Shown here in pieces: positions 1-12,680 of a DNA stretch of 31,126 bases (position 1 is its first letter; every line of letters starts with the position of its first letter). Below the pieces are notes generated by a model. The model did no database searches and was not told where the DNA came from. It saw nothing but the letters and a program-made list of their open reading frames with translations. The stretch spans positions 1 through 31,126 of the forward strand of contig SGPL01000397.1 of assembly GCA_004802705.1 (NCBI GenBank). Direction: 5' to 3'. The position numbers were made by a program, and so were the translations under genes. This DNA comes from Bondarzewia mesenterica (lineage: Eukaryota > Basidiomycota > Agaricomycetes > Russulales > Bondarzewiaceae).

Positions 1-1773
1 AATAAGGGAGATTGTGAAACTCACCTGATCCGCTTTTACCCCTTTGGGGGCACAATGCCCTCGGGCCTCACGGTCTCCTGTCACTACGTCTTTTTTTTAT
101 TTCCATGATTTGGGCACCTTCGCAAAAAAAAAAATACCCTCTATCTACCACCTCTGCCGACTATCGCTGAGAACCCATTCACATCACCTTCTCCCTGCCA
201 ATCAGTCTAGTCGACCTCAAGCTCTGTGACGGCTCGGCGACTGTCCCATCGTATTCTTCAACCTCTCTGGTGTCAGCCTTGTTTTCGATGTTGCCGCCCA
301 TGCATTGTTTTGTCATCCATGAATTCATGATCGTGCCTCTTCGCTTATCTTTTGTTGTTCATTTCAGTGAGTAGTACGTCTCGAGGCATTTTAGGCATGA
401 AAAAGCTCTCGCACGAAAAACGCAATTCAAGCCTCTCCTTTTTCCGTGTGCATTTGCCGTTCATATTCATTGTTAGACTGAGAAATCGTGCACGGCCAGG
501 ATCTCATAAGCATCATTGCCTTGCACGGCGATTTGAGGTGCTGAAATTGTACATCGGGGACAAAGACTGCCTTTTGTGTGCGGTCAGAAGCATGGAATTC
601 CCTTGGCCAAATCCTCCCAATCCCTCGCTTTCCGCACTGCTAGGGCATGAAGGTCTGATCCCCAACCGAGACAGAGGGCTGTATCTTGCACTTTTCCAGC
701 ATGTCGCGGACCGCTTTCTGAGATGTCGCTTCCCTGATTAACGCCAATGGGCTATAATAAAATCTAAGCGGGCCGACGCTCATGCGTGTCGGAGGAAATT
801 AGTTTTGATACGCATTTCATTGAATGCGTCTCCATCACGGGTATTATGTGCCACGGCGGAGACGCGTCGGAGAAGAGAAGAGAACGACAACACGGTTACC
901 CCGTGGATCAGTTTTCCTTTTTCGTCTGCTCACAGACCTTGGCCAGCCCTCCACCTTACGAGCGTATGTCGACTCGGATACCCTCGTTGCCACTGTACCT
1001 GTACTAGTCGTCAACCACTACATATACATCTCGTTAATTTTACGAGTGCTTCGTATCATGATCACCACACATCTGACCCATCTTACGGACCGAGATCTCA
1101 AAATGGGACGTGAAACTGGAAAAATTCTGGGCCTGCGACTCAAATGAGACTGTAATACATACATAATAACAGTGAAGCAGTCTACTGATAGTTTGTAATT
1201 GTTTAAGATACCGCATGGCATATTGATGTGTTGGTCTGAAACACGGGTGGGCGAGGGGCAGCACGGCCACGAGGGGGTCGACGTAATTTACATACTTATC
1301 CACGGACGTAGAAGGGTAGCGAACGAAGAACAGTCCCTGCTTCTCAAGAAGCTGCGTGGAGGCGAATAGCCAGCAATCTGGCCGCAGCACGATCCAGACA
1401 ACGCCTTCGAGCTCCAACGAATACCCGCTTTGCCCCTGCTAATTGTCAGATCATCGCCTCGTCGCACCACTTGAGTGAGTAATGATGCAGGTGTAATTAT
1501 GGAATAAACAAGCACGATCTCGTCTCCACCCATCCTGGCCATCATGCATCATGCGGGCTCATGCAAGTGACGGGATACATTAATCGATCGGACACGGCCG
1601 CTTCGCTTTCGCTGAGATACTTGATCAGAGACGTCGTCCGAAGCCATAGCAGTGGAGAGACGGAATTCGCGCTTCATATGCTCTTAATCAACTCTGAATT
1701 TCACCAGCTCACAATTAGCGCAAAGAAAGCGGGATGAAATGATGATACATCTCCTAGGATTTTCATCTGCGGG
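1..1773. other. No gene recognised
   Basis: I find no frame with a recognisable domain or a convincing exon chain here. Short open frames exist on both strands, for example plus 352-741 and minus 1040-1417, but they are not extended by plausible splice sites into conserved sequence. The stretch may be the flank of a gene lying to the left, an untranslated region, or decayed coding DNA. Confidence 0.4.
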
Positions 1774-3327
1774 CTAGCGGCGCGGCGCGAGATCTTTCTC
1801 GCGATCCAACTCAGCGCCGTGGAGCGATTGTATAACCCCCCGGACGTCGATCAGACCTTCACTCACGTGTCCTTCATGACGAAGGGGTGGAGAGGCTGGG
1901 AGACGTCGACCGCTCCCTAAAACTCGTCCCACGCTATCAGAACGGTCTGAAGGACCTGATGTACAGGTAGACATATGCGGTGCGGGTGCGGTGCGGATAC
2001 GCAGCATACCAAGACAAGCTTACCTGATATAAACCGAGATGGGTTCCCCCCGCTGATTGCTGACCATAATCCATCTGCGCACGTCCTCGAGCATGTCTTG
2101 CAGCCGCGTCTTCATCTCGTCGTCGAGAGCCATGCACGCCAACGCCAACACTTCGTGCGGACACCCGCCGACGCGACTGTGGTGATCATGCAACACGCCG
2201 GGGTCGCAGCGGATGGCGATGAGCGACGTGGGTAAGGGTCGTACTATTCGTGACTGTGTAGCCGTGTGGATATCCTGAGAACAAAGCGCAAGGACAATGA
2301 GCGAAATATCAGACGACAGATGAGGAAACTCGACTAGCATGCACAGCATCTGGCCATGGTCGACGACGGACATGAATAGAAAGGGCCTGGAGGAGCTCGT
2401 CGTGGGCACGTCCTTCGCAGCAAATACCACGTCTGCCCGTCAATCACCCAACGTACGTCTCCTGCACATCAAAAACGCCCTCATATCAACTTCTAGAATT
2501 AGTCCTGACTTATAAATCGGTCGATAGTCGTGGCGGCGGCAAGGAGCAACACGTTGGGAGCTACATGGATCCGAGGAATTCCGAGGAACAACAGTACACA
2601 CAAAGAGCGTTGACTCACGCGCAAGACGAAAGACACGGGTATGGACTTGAACACGAGCCTGTCAAAAAAACTGGCAATCAGCGCGTCGGCGGGGGGTCGT
2701 CCGGGCGTCGGCGCCGACATAACAGTCCTCGAAATCCAACAGCCTGAGTTCCTCGACGCGGGTGCATGTCGAACCGGCCGTCCACGACGGACACGTAGCA
2801 TGAGGAAGACTTTATCGCCTTGAGGGGCGTCCAGTAGCATGTCCGAGTGCTGACGGTTGAAACTATTGGGCTTTTCTCTCCGTCTTCCCGATCGTCCCTT
2901 GTGATGACAAGGGCAAATGCTGGCAAGGGACACCATACTGAGATCGGCGGTGCGTCGGACTTGGTGGGTTGGAACAAGGCTGTCTTAAACGGGTTCAAGC
3001 TCAATGTGTAGTCTCGTACCATTGTCTAATGGCCACTGCCAATCTGGCCTTCGGGAATCTATCAAGGCTGTTGAAGTCGGAGTGGGCGCGACTCACTATG
3101 TAAATTGCGGGGGACATCCGGAAGGGGACGGGGCAACGCCAGAGGGAAGCAAACGAGTTGGAAGCGCGAACAGAGATAGATTCAACACGGAGGGGTATTT
3201 CCGCATTTGGAGCACGCATACATTGTTCAGAATAGGATAGGTCGAAATTTTCAAAAAACAAAAACAAAAACAAGAACAAGTACATACCTCTGCTGCGCCC
3301 GCGCTTATCTTCGTCGTTAAGGATCAC
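1774..3327 (-). pseudogene. Unidentified degenerate coding trace, possibly leucine-rich/F-box-like
   Basis: Several minus-strand open segments (about 3327-3001, 3022-2678, 2936-2499, 2430-2020) have coding-like composition but join into no intact protein. One stretch near 2770-2710 reads EELRLLDFEDCYVG, which resembles a leucine-rich-repeat unit of basidiomycete F-box proteins. That frame ends at a stop, but it would continue into an open segment (ALIASFFDRL) if the G6 run at 2691-2696 were one base shorter. A GTGAGT donor follows that segment, and a GTAAGC donor follows the last open segment near 2020. The family assignment rests on one short motif and is weak. It could be a real gene with indel errors, a pseudogene, or chance. 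Confidence 0.3.
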
Positions 3328-3528
3328 TTAAATAAATATTCCCATCGAGAACCTGCATCAGTACTTCCCTGTCCATTTGTCGTACTAGTGCTACTGCATC
3401 GAGGAAGTCGAGAACCCATATGCCCCCCTCCCCCTTGTTGCTTACTATGGACCCCTGAAACAACAAAGACTTCTGTATTCTTATCGGAGCATGTGCGTGA
3501 GAGAAGGAACAGAAAATCACCCCATCAT

Positions 3529-5976
3529 TCAAAGCTCCGTTGACTCATCCACGTTCAGGATCAAAGTCGTAAAGTACCTAATAATCTCGACGAAATCGAC
3601 AATGCGGATATCTGCAACAACGCATCAGACACGAGGCGGAGGGAAAGATAAGAGTACACAGCAAGACATCGCATGCTTACGCTCGTTCACGGTATGCACG
3701 CCGTTCGCCAAGGCCGAGCCATTGCCCGAGTTGTGGTGGTTGTAGCGGAAGATGTGGCGCGTGAGGTTCCAGTAATACCGTGTATCTGGGATCACGAACC
3801 AAAACGACATCCGTCATCCTTGCACGAGAAAGAAAAAAAAAATTGGAGCACGAACCAGTATTGCCGCTCATGATACCAGGGCTCACGACGATATTTTCTC
3901 CACCCTTAAGACCCCTGTGCGAATCATAGGTAGCCTTGATAGTACCGCTCAAGATGCGGTATGGAACCGCATCAGGATCGGTTGGCGTGATGGGGGCGGG
4001 TTCTAGCGCAGTGCCCCACGCATCGGTGAGAGTGAGAGTACCATAAGCGGGAGCATCTTCTGCCGAGATCGCGGAGCCGAAGGCCGTATAACTGAGATTG
4101 AATTGTTCGGCGAGAGATTTGAGGAGATCGGTGTCGCGCTGCTTGGTGACAGCTACGGAACTACAGCGAGGGTGAGCACGCCAAAACGAGCTACGAAGAA
4201 TTTGAGATATGCAGACCTGTCGGTCGCAAGACGATGGTTGACCACAGCCCAGGCCTGCTCAGGGAGAGCATTAGCCTTGACCCCGCCTTGGATAAGATCA
4301 ATAGCCTGCGTCGTGCCGACGAGCGCCTTGAATCCCTTGTCCTTGAACAGCTCCTTCTCAGCCTTCCTGAGGGCTTTGTCAGAATGAGCAGATGCCTTGA
4401 TCAAGGCGCGGAGATGGAGAGAAACATCCTTAGCATGAGCGGCAAGGCACTGCACAGTGCTATAGACGGGCGTGCCGCGAGAGAGGTGAACCTTAAAGGG
4501 GTGCGCCTCGAACTCGACAAGAAGGGCTGAAAGCATGCCTATGCTCTGGAGTGTTTGAAATGATCAGACAAAATCAAAACAAGGTAGAAAATCCAGATAC
4601 GTACAGTGTGCGAGGGAGGAATGCTGGAGTGGCCACCGGGAGAAGCGATTTCAATTCTTGTGTCAATATACCCCTTCTCTGCAATGCCAGGCGTGGCAAT
4701 GATAGATCCCGATTGCTCCGAGAACGATCCTGCGCGAGGTGTCAAAGATTTCCTGGATGTTGCAAAAGCAAACCAACAACGCACCGCCTTCATCGATAAG
4801 CATAGCAAAAGCGTCTTCGCCAAAGCTCGAAAGAAGGTGCTTGGCAAGCTGTTGCGCTCCCTACGAAGCATGCACATTGATCAATTTGATACCCCCAGGA
4901 AAGCGTAATACGCACATGAAGTCCGCTTGTTTCTTCATCGAAACCAAAAGAAAGAACGATACCGCGGGTTGGCTGGAACTTATTCTCCAAGAGGGTTTCG
5001 ATGGTGGACCTATAAATTACTTAATTCAGCTCATACGTTAAGAAAGGATCTCATAGACAATCCACACATAACACCGATCAGTCCACTCTTGTCGTCGGAA
5101 CTGCCTCTGCCCCAGATATTTGTACCTGATGGTGACGAAGGTTAAAATGAGTTGACGGGACAACGCTGATGAAAGAAACGCGAAACACCATCGAAGTAGC
5201 CAGAGTAGGGTGGGTGCTCCCATTCGTCGACGGTTTTGGGATCGACGGGGACAACATCTATGAGAAGGTTCTATTACATCAGAAATGAAGGGTGAGAAGA
5301 GGCATTTCATTGACCCTGGTGAGCAGCTAGAAGCAGGGGTTTGAGGGATGCATCTGAGCCCTTCCAGACGTAGACTAGTCCGTAAGTGTTTACTTTAGTG
5401 ATCTCCAGAGTCGAGTGACTGACGAAGCGTATACAGTCTATCAGTGGACTTTTTCCGAGCAATTCAGATGCGAACAACTCACATCAAAGGATATGCTTTC
5501 AAAAGATAGTCGTGGAAGGGACCAAACGCCTCCCAGCGGGGGTCCTTGGCCAACAGGTTCCATCTTGTCGTACGACTCTGTTCTGTATCAGCGTAGACAA
5601 CAATCTGCCTTTTGTTCAACGTAAAGTAGACAAGAAGCGCGCACGGAACTCTGACTGCACCACCCAACCACTCAACTGCCCTGCCCTTGAATTCCTCCGT
5701 TCCCAACGTCTCTCCCAAGCTCTTAAACAATTCCGCATTCTTTGAGGGGTATAACGCCTCTACCTGGGGACAGAGCTCGGCCCCAGCATCGCCGAACACA
5801 GGACGCAGGTGGGACCGCAGAATGCCAACGGCAGGATGGAGGATGATCAAGGAGCAGAGAACGAGACCGGCGAAGTGAGCCCACTTGGATCTGCGCTTTG
5901 GAGGCGCCGAAACGACCTGCGTCGGTATCGTTGAAGGCAGAATCGCCTCTTTCTCAATGTCTTTGAGGGGGGCCAT
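3529..5976 (-). CDS. M20-family Gly-Xaa carboxypeptidase (carboxypeptidase S-like), 12 exons
   Basis: Zinc metallopeptidase that removes C-terminal residues, expected in the vacuole. I place exons at 5976-5645, 5582-5483, 5418-5315, 5257-5189, 5125-5068, 5009-4916, 4860-4785, 4729-4605, 4545-4217, 4160-3856, 3785-3681 and 3611-3529. All phases agree except in exon 2. After correcting one base the protein is about 592 aa, normal for the family. Residues 33-53 form one hydrophobic segment, a type II signal anchor as in yeast Cps1. M20 landmarks follow in order: AAHQDVVPVD (metal His), GRGSSDDKSGLIG (bridging Asp), FDEETSG (catalytic Glu), DEGG, ASPGGHSS and SGNTDTRYYW near the C-terminus. Exon 2 carries one extra base in the G5 run at 5538-5542, which would truncate the protein. 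Every exon after it is intact, so I favour a sequence error. Confidence 0.93.
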
Positions 5977-6453
5977 GATGGACGACGGCGAGGGACGTTC
6001 TGAGTTCCCGCGGTTCGACGCAGTTGACGTCTTTTATTGCCCACTATCACGCGAAAGCGCTCGTGATAAGATAGGCGCCCAAAATGATAATAAGCAGATA
6101 ACGTTTCTCGATTTGGAAGGTCTAGTATTGCGTTCCGCGTCCGCCGCTATCCACAAGAATCCATCGACACACGCAAATTCTCTATGAGGTAAAAAGTTGC
6201 GAATCCAGAATCACTAGATAGCCAATAATCTTCGCTAAACATAAGACCCCTATGGCCGGATCTGCTATCGAACCACGCCGACGGCGAAATGATATGATAA
6301 GTTGAACCTTACTGCCAGTGAACTTGCAGGACCGATGTAGCAATGCTGAGTCGCTGAGCTGAAAGTGAGGCTATTATGGGTTCAGATGAAGGTAATACAA
6401 ACTTTACGACTATCTCGAAGTCGTCCTTACGTTCAGAGAACGCTCAGACACGT

Positions 6454-8357
6454 CTACAACCTGGCGTGCTCACCAGGCCCCGGGAACACACCATAAGGGT
6501 TGTACCTCAGAGCTTTCTTGTTCCGGCGCACATCCCTGTCGATCGACTGATAGCCAGCGACGGTCATCGTGATGTCCAGATCCTACATGCAGAAAGTCCG
6601 TCGATCAGACATAGAAACATCCGTCAATCTACGAGCCAGAACTCACCGCCAGAAGGGATTTCATGACATGTCTACAACCTGCCTCTCCCTCATGCGACAT
6701 GCCCCACACGTACAGTCTTCCTACCTGGACCGCATGAGCGCCGAGCGCCAGTGCCTTGAATACGTCAGGACCGGTGCGGATACCCGAGTCGAAGATGATT
6801 TTCATCTCTGCGTCAATTAGCTATGCAATTGGTAAGCGAGACACAAAAAAGAAAGAAACTTACTGTCGCCTACGGCCTCGACGATCTCGGGAAGAACATC
6901 AAGACTTCCAACGGCACCATCAACTTGGCGTCCCGCATGGTTCGTCACCACAATGCCTTCGCACCCGACTTCGTGGGCCTTCACTGCGTCCTCAACACAC
7001 TGGATGCCCTTTATGACGAAGGGACGGCCGTTGGAGATGCGCTTCCACTAAGTCATCATGTGAGATCAATATCCGCAAAAGAAGCACCAGCCAGTGACTA
7101 ACTTCTTTGATGAGCCAAGGCATCTTCTCCCAGGTGTGGGCCTTACCGTGCCAGACAGACGAGTCGATCCATTTGCCAGAGTCCTTCTCCAACTCTTCTC
7201 CGTGTTTCTTCATGAACACGGGGTCAGACTTACCAACTTCATTTCCAACCTGTAGACTCAAAATGAGTGACTTGAAAAAAAATCCCTCATGACGCGGTAC
7301 TGACCGCGCCGGGATAGTAGAATCTAAGCAAGGACGTCAATGCTTGAGACAAAAGAAAGATGACCTAACTTACACATAATTCGCGATACTGATGTCGGTA
7401 GGGCGCCATCCTAGTTGCCAGGTATCGACTGTGAGCATGCACACATCGAACCCGCTCTTCCATGCCCGTTCCAACAAACTAATGGTCTGATATACCCACC
7501 GCAACTTCGTCAGGAAGTGATCTCGACAGTCATAGCAGATGCGGACTCACGATCTCATCGTCATGTCCCATGTACAACTGGAAGAACCTGGGGCTTTTCG
7601 CATCGCCCCCATTAGGCCCAGAATACTGATGGACACTATTACTCTCATTCTTGATCGAAGCGCCCAAGTCATTGGCAGCCGCGACGTCCTCGATGGGTTG
7701 AGATGCTGCCGTGGACAGACAGTACTAGTATTAATCAGGGATTGAGCCTTCGAATTCCTCATCTTGGGATGAAGACGAGAAGAACTTACGGGAAGACCGA
7801 GTTCGCCCGCAATCCTTGCAGGAACAAGTTCACCCTTAGGGGAGTAGAGCTTGTTAATGCCGATGGGCGCGAAAAGGATGGGCGCAGGAATACGGTGCCC
7901 AAAGAGCTCGGCTTTAGCATATCAGCGATGTTAAATGGACGGTAAGCGCCATGGAAGCCTCACTCGTTAAGTCCCGAGTATTAGTGTCCACGAGCATGCG
8001 AGGGACGATGCGCCATCTATAGAAAGCCTCTCTACGCTGGATTGAGACACTATTTCGAGTCGGTGGTTGAGGTGTTGACAAACCTGTTGGCTTTGTCTGT
8101 CCACCCTAGTCCCGCGTTCGAGTTGGCATAAAAATAACCGCGATTGTTCAAAGTCTTCTTTGTAGACTCCACCAGTTCGTCCGCGTGTACGGAGAAACTT
8201 GGCACTGAAGGACAAAAAGACGCGTTATACCGAAGCTACCTGTAAATACGAACGGGACGAACTCACGCGCGCCCTCTTCTCCACCTCGACGAAAGACTTC
8301 GCGTTGGTAGAGTGAATAATGAGGAGAGGGTCCCTTTGGCTTGTTCGTCGGATCCAT
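6454..8357 (-). CDS. FMN-dependent alpha-hydroxy-acid dehydrogenase (lactate 2-monooxygenase-like), 11 exons
   Basis: Flavoenzyme of the glycolate oxidase/lactate oxidase superfamily, which oxidises L-2-hydroxy acids. Exons: 8357-8267, 8204-8084, 8016-7964, 7911-7790, 7724-7551, 7486-7374, 7323-7305, 7249-7103, 7047-6864, 6807-6647 and 6582-6454. They total 1314 nt, giving an uninterrupted 437-aa protein with every phase consistent. Visible motifs: [10 protein letters not shown] and [14 protein letters not shown] in the N-terminal half, [22 protein letters not shown], then [16 protein letters not shown] with the catalytic His and substrate Arg. [19 protein letters not shown] with VGR is the FMN-phosphate site. 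No signal peptide or membrane segment is seen, so it is probably cytosolic. Exon 7 has only 19 nt. The start is the first ATG in the conserved frame, 86 bp after a TATA-like box. The exact substrate cannot be read from the sequence; lactate is the family-based guess. Confidence 0.95.
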
Positions 8358-8442
8358 ATTGTGATAGCGCAAAGATTGTTCGGATGTCAATGAGACTGCT
8401 GGTGAGAATTGGGATGAAGAAAGTCGACGCACTACATTGTCC

Positions 8443-8449
8443 TTTTATA
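8443..8449 (-). promoter_or_regulatory. TATA-like box upstream of the FMN dehydrogenase
   Basis: The minus strand reads TATAAAA, 86 bp upstream of the ATG at 8357. This is a reasonable distance for a fungal core promoter with a 5' leader of about 50-60 nt. The position and orientation fit this gene only. Confidence 0.5.
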
Positions 8450-11400
8450 CGAAAGCCAGCTGAGCACGAGGTGTTGGATTATACCAAGGCTCCGTCTACG
8501 TCATATGTTGACCCCGCATTGCGCTGAGAGCCGTCGGTCGTCCGTGCAGGAGTCGAAAGCTGACAACTGTCCTCTCCTCTTCAGACAAGACCGCTGTTGC
8601 TGTGTCCCTATATGTCCTTTAAACTCTTATAGTTATACGGCACTCCGTTCAACAAGCTCGACGGCGGCTCCCCGCAATTCATGGATTGTCACGGCACTCC
8701 GTGCTCTATGTCCTATTATTGAATGTTAGTGATACATACATGGAGATGGTTCTCTTTTGGCTAGGCAGAACTCAAAGTCAATGGTGGTTCTTTTGGCTAT
8801 CGAACAGCGAGCCATTGAGCATGGAGGAATTCTGACTCAGTGCTGAGTGGGATGCAGTTCAAACCGACCTGGAAGGCTATTCGGACGAAAGTACCAAAAA
8901 ATCGGGAAATATTACAAAATCTCTGAAAACTTGTCCGATTTTGGTAACGCAACTTTGGTCCGACCACTGACGATCTTGCCTTGAAACTCACAAGTCCCGG
9001 TTGCCCATGCTATACGACGTACTTCACCATTCCTTTAAATCTTTAGAACATGTAACAACGTGAAGGCAAGTTAGATTGACCCTTTTTCATGTGTTAGATA
9101 TTTGAGCACGCGGCATGCTGTCGGACTCATCGCGCAAGCTCGCGACTTTCACGCCGTGCGAGTTGCAGAACACGCATACCCAGGGTCCGCATACAGACCG
9201 CTGTGAGATCAAGCTGTCCTACATACCTTATCCGACAGCTCTTCCTGTCGTTTCATGGGAATCTCGGACTCCAAAGTGCAGATCTATTACACAACTTGAA
9301 AGGTGCCCCAAGTGATTGTGNCCAATATGGAGCTGAGCGCNNAGCGGACTAGANGCGGCAACGCCAGAACGAACCTCCNAAACCTTCNTCTGTAAATCAT
9401 TCACAAGCCCGAAGCATTCCGCGGTGATCCTCCCCTCAAATGACTAATGATNATCAATGCTTTCATCGTGTTCATCTAGGTGAGTTTTTTTCATTATATT
9501 CATGCCATTCGCATCTCCGACCGCCGATTGATTTAACGCAAGACTTTGGNGCCCTAGAACCTTGTTTGCATAAGTTTCTCCNCACTGGGTACCAATAACC
9601 TAATAGTAGTCGGTATCCGCTGCCCTCGTGGACGACGCTGTATCGTCTGTGTCATAATTCTTATGTGTCCCAGGGAGCAGACTGGTCATGAGTATNTATA
9701 TTNTTTCTCTCCATCACGCGTTCCTGACCTTTATGCTGCGGCTGACTATCACTAATACTTTCTATTTAGTGAATTCCATTTTCGTGGCACCATGATGATC
9801 ATTCGTGGACTTCCCACTNCAAAATTGAACAGGAAACTTTTGTGATCTAACACGCTACCATCCGACCGTCCTGCNACCGCGTTTCACGGGCTANCAAATC
9901 TAGAANGCTCATCCTGCCTATTCGCTCTCGTACCATCAGATTCACAATCCCGTATGTGTCCTCTTACTCACTTCGCCGGCCTGCACTTCTCACGGTTCTA
10001 TGTNTTTGTTCTTGTCACATACATGGTGTGCATTTGGTTATCACGCGAGTCTGGATTTCATTGGCTGCTGGCAGAAAGACCGGGTAGCCCATCCAGGACT
10101 TGAAGACTCTAATTGNGGAGGAGCGCTTCNGAAATGTGAAAGTTGGGCTTTGCTTCGAATAGCAGGGAAGCTAACGGAATCACAGAAGGTCCCTCACCTT
10201 GCATTCGAGAATTTATCAGTCTAATGCGACACCCCAGAATTCAACCATCTCTAAACCAATCACCTTATAGACAACCNATATATGTGGCCCCCAGGGAATT
10301 GGACGGCACCGCACAGCCTCTATTNTTGGCTCATTTCTATGTAAAAAGACCCCAGACTGCTTCGTGGTCAGAATGCCCTATACTGTTGATTTTCGCTCTC
10401 GCCACTCGTCGGCCGACTGGTAACCGCTGTACGGCGTACACGGAAAATGGAGCCATGATATAGGTCTGTGTGCTGTTGGCTGTATTTGGGTAAATAAATT
10501 CTGTTAGAACGACCTTGGATTGGAGGTTGACACCGTAAGCACAAACTCAAGTCGTGGACGGTGTCGCCGGACTTCAAGTCGCGTACTACACAGTGTCGTT
10601 GCGGTCATCCTGTCGTGCCTTGTGCATCTCTATTGTCTGCCATAAGGTGGCACTATGTCTGGATAAGTGCATCAACTATTTCCGCCGCGGCGCTTCGGGC
10701 AAGTCTTGCGGTGCATAGGTATGCCTATTCTCCCTTCGTATCTTTTTCACTCAAGCGTCCTTACAAATCATATTTGTTTTCAGCTTCTAGCTACATTTCA
10801 CCCTACCGCATCGCAAATTAAATCCCTCACTTAGTGTGATCATTCAATAATGGGAGAATTTGTGCTCACTGCAGAACATGAACCACCTTCACTTGTTGCT
10901 CGTAGGATGGTGACGTGATTTACTAAATACACCCTAGGCACCATACGGGGTTTCTGCGCAGCTTTCCGGACATGACGTGCAGATCTGCAGTTTACCTGAT
11001 TCTGGGCTCCAACTTGGGGTGCATTTTCAGAATGAATTGCGAAAACGGGGATAGCCAGCTGTGATGTTTTCATCTCTTCGGAGTTGCACGGTATGTAATC
11101 GAGCTTTGATCGTTTACGGGAGGCTGTTTTCTGACGTTTGGTATCGCCGCATGCCAGTGACTATTTCTGTACATCGGCCCAGCCAGTACTAGTTGAATTC
11201 ATTCTCTCAGGAGCTTCCTTTCTCTGTTTTTCTTCGTTATTATTCGCTAACAGATGTGCACATCTAACTTGCCGTTATTCCGACTGCTTCAGGCTGCGCC
11301 GTATGTGGTTAAATTCANAAACTTNTCGGATTGCAGTACCNAACTTCGTGTAGCCTGTCAGGCTCCGCTATTCATATATAATTTTGGTCCTGTTGGCTCG

Positions 11401-12680
11401 AAGTTCCCTCCGCCGGGCGCTTTTCACACAGCTTATTAGATGCCTGTGCAGGCAGTCTTGCTTCATTTTCTCTGAAAACTTCTCTGCAGCCTTATTTTCT
11501 TTCCATGGGAAGGACCCAGGGGGATTGTGGCCCCTTCCTACGTTTTCCCCAACGGTGTTTTTCCGACGCCTTCTTCCATCATGATGCTGTCCAGAGTCAA
11601 GCGCTCCAGGCCCTGAGAAGCGCATCAACGCCGCGGCAAACACCTTCGCCAGTTAGCATGCCTCCACCGACCCAGTCAAGCGAATCCCTGACTCCCTCCC
11701 ATGCTGTCCTATTCCATTCGGCGCTCAGCACTCGGACTTTCCCTTCATGTCGCCATTCGAGGTTCTATACATGCGTACATGTTACCGATCTGCTTTCCCC
11801 CTCGTCTCCCTCGCCGCTTGTAACCCACCTGTTCGGAATTGACGACGACTTGAGCCTCCCTTACGACTACCGATATGTACATATGTTGCTGCCTTCCGTA
11901 TTCAGTCATTCTCTGAATGCACCGCTTAGACTTCGAGCATCCATCAAGAGGTCCAAATCCAGGTATTGTCTGTTTGGGGTATGCATAAATTGTCGCCGGA
12001 AGATGTCGCACTCGAACTCACGGGTTCTTCCTTCAATTGAAGTTTCGACGGACACGGATCTTTCGTTTTGTCCCTAGTAGGACCACGAAACTTGACATTG
12101 CGAAGGGAATAACCGACCGGCCATTGATTCTCGACACTGCTGCCGCACAACTCACCGACGCCCTGCCAGACTGACCTCAGGGTCGTCTGGTTCTATGAGG
12201 GTCGTTTAGCTCCCACCACAGTTTGGTGAGTCTCAGTCCACCGCCGCTTCGCTTGTTCTAACGCCGGTCCACTTTTTGGGAGACCCTGTCCAGGTAGTTG
12301 CCATCGAGTCCAAACTGTCTTGAAACTTGACATACGTGATCAATGGCTGCGGGCAGCATACACACAATAGGAATGAGATCTCGATGAACTCGAACTCGCG
12401 AATATAGCCAGTACACCGCCGACAAGCTCAGTCAGAACGAAGGGGTAACCGGATCCAAAGTGCAGTAGATGGGGAGCATCTGAGAATTATAACTCACCGT
12501 CTGGGATCTGCATAACGAGTAAGTTATCATAGAACAACCAGCAGCACTCGTCCAAAAAGTTACGAGCCCATCACTAAGTCAACAGCAAACGATAGAGTCC
12601 ACATAAAAACATAGCACCTATATCAACCAATATCACCTAAACCACCCAACCGGAACCCAACACTCCTCCATCAACGTCCC
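8450..12680. other. Gene-poor 4.2-kb stretch with scattered ambiguous bases
   Basis: No protein family is recognisable. Isolated N positions begin at 9321 and recur to 11341, which is rare elsewhere in the window. The longest open frame, plus 11505-12077, is Ser/Pro-rich with no domain I know, and has competing frames such as one reading DRPLILDTAAAQLTDAL near 12100. Small imperfect direct repeats occur, for example CGGCACTCCGT twice near 8640-8705. The content fits degraded repetitive or transposon-derived DNA, where collapsed copies give ambiguous calls. I see no terminal repeats, target duplications or transposase motifs that would identify an element. Confidence 0.45.

Noticed and set aside
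3317..3532. Minus-strand frame just after the carboxypeptidase stop
   Set aside because: Its only start overlaps the stop region of that gene, and it shows no family. It is most likely 3' untranslated sequence.
11505..12077. 190-codon plus-strand frame considered as a transposon protein
   Set aside because: It has no transposase, reverse-transcriptase or helicase motif, and neighbouring frames are equally plausible.
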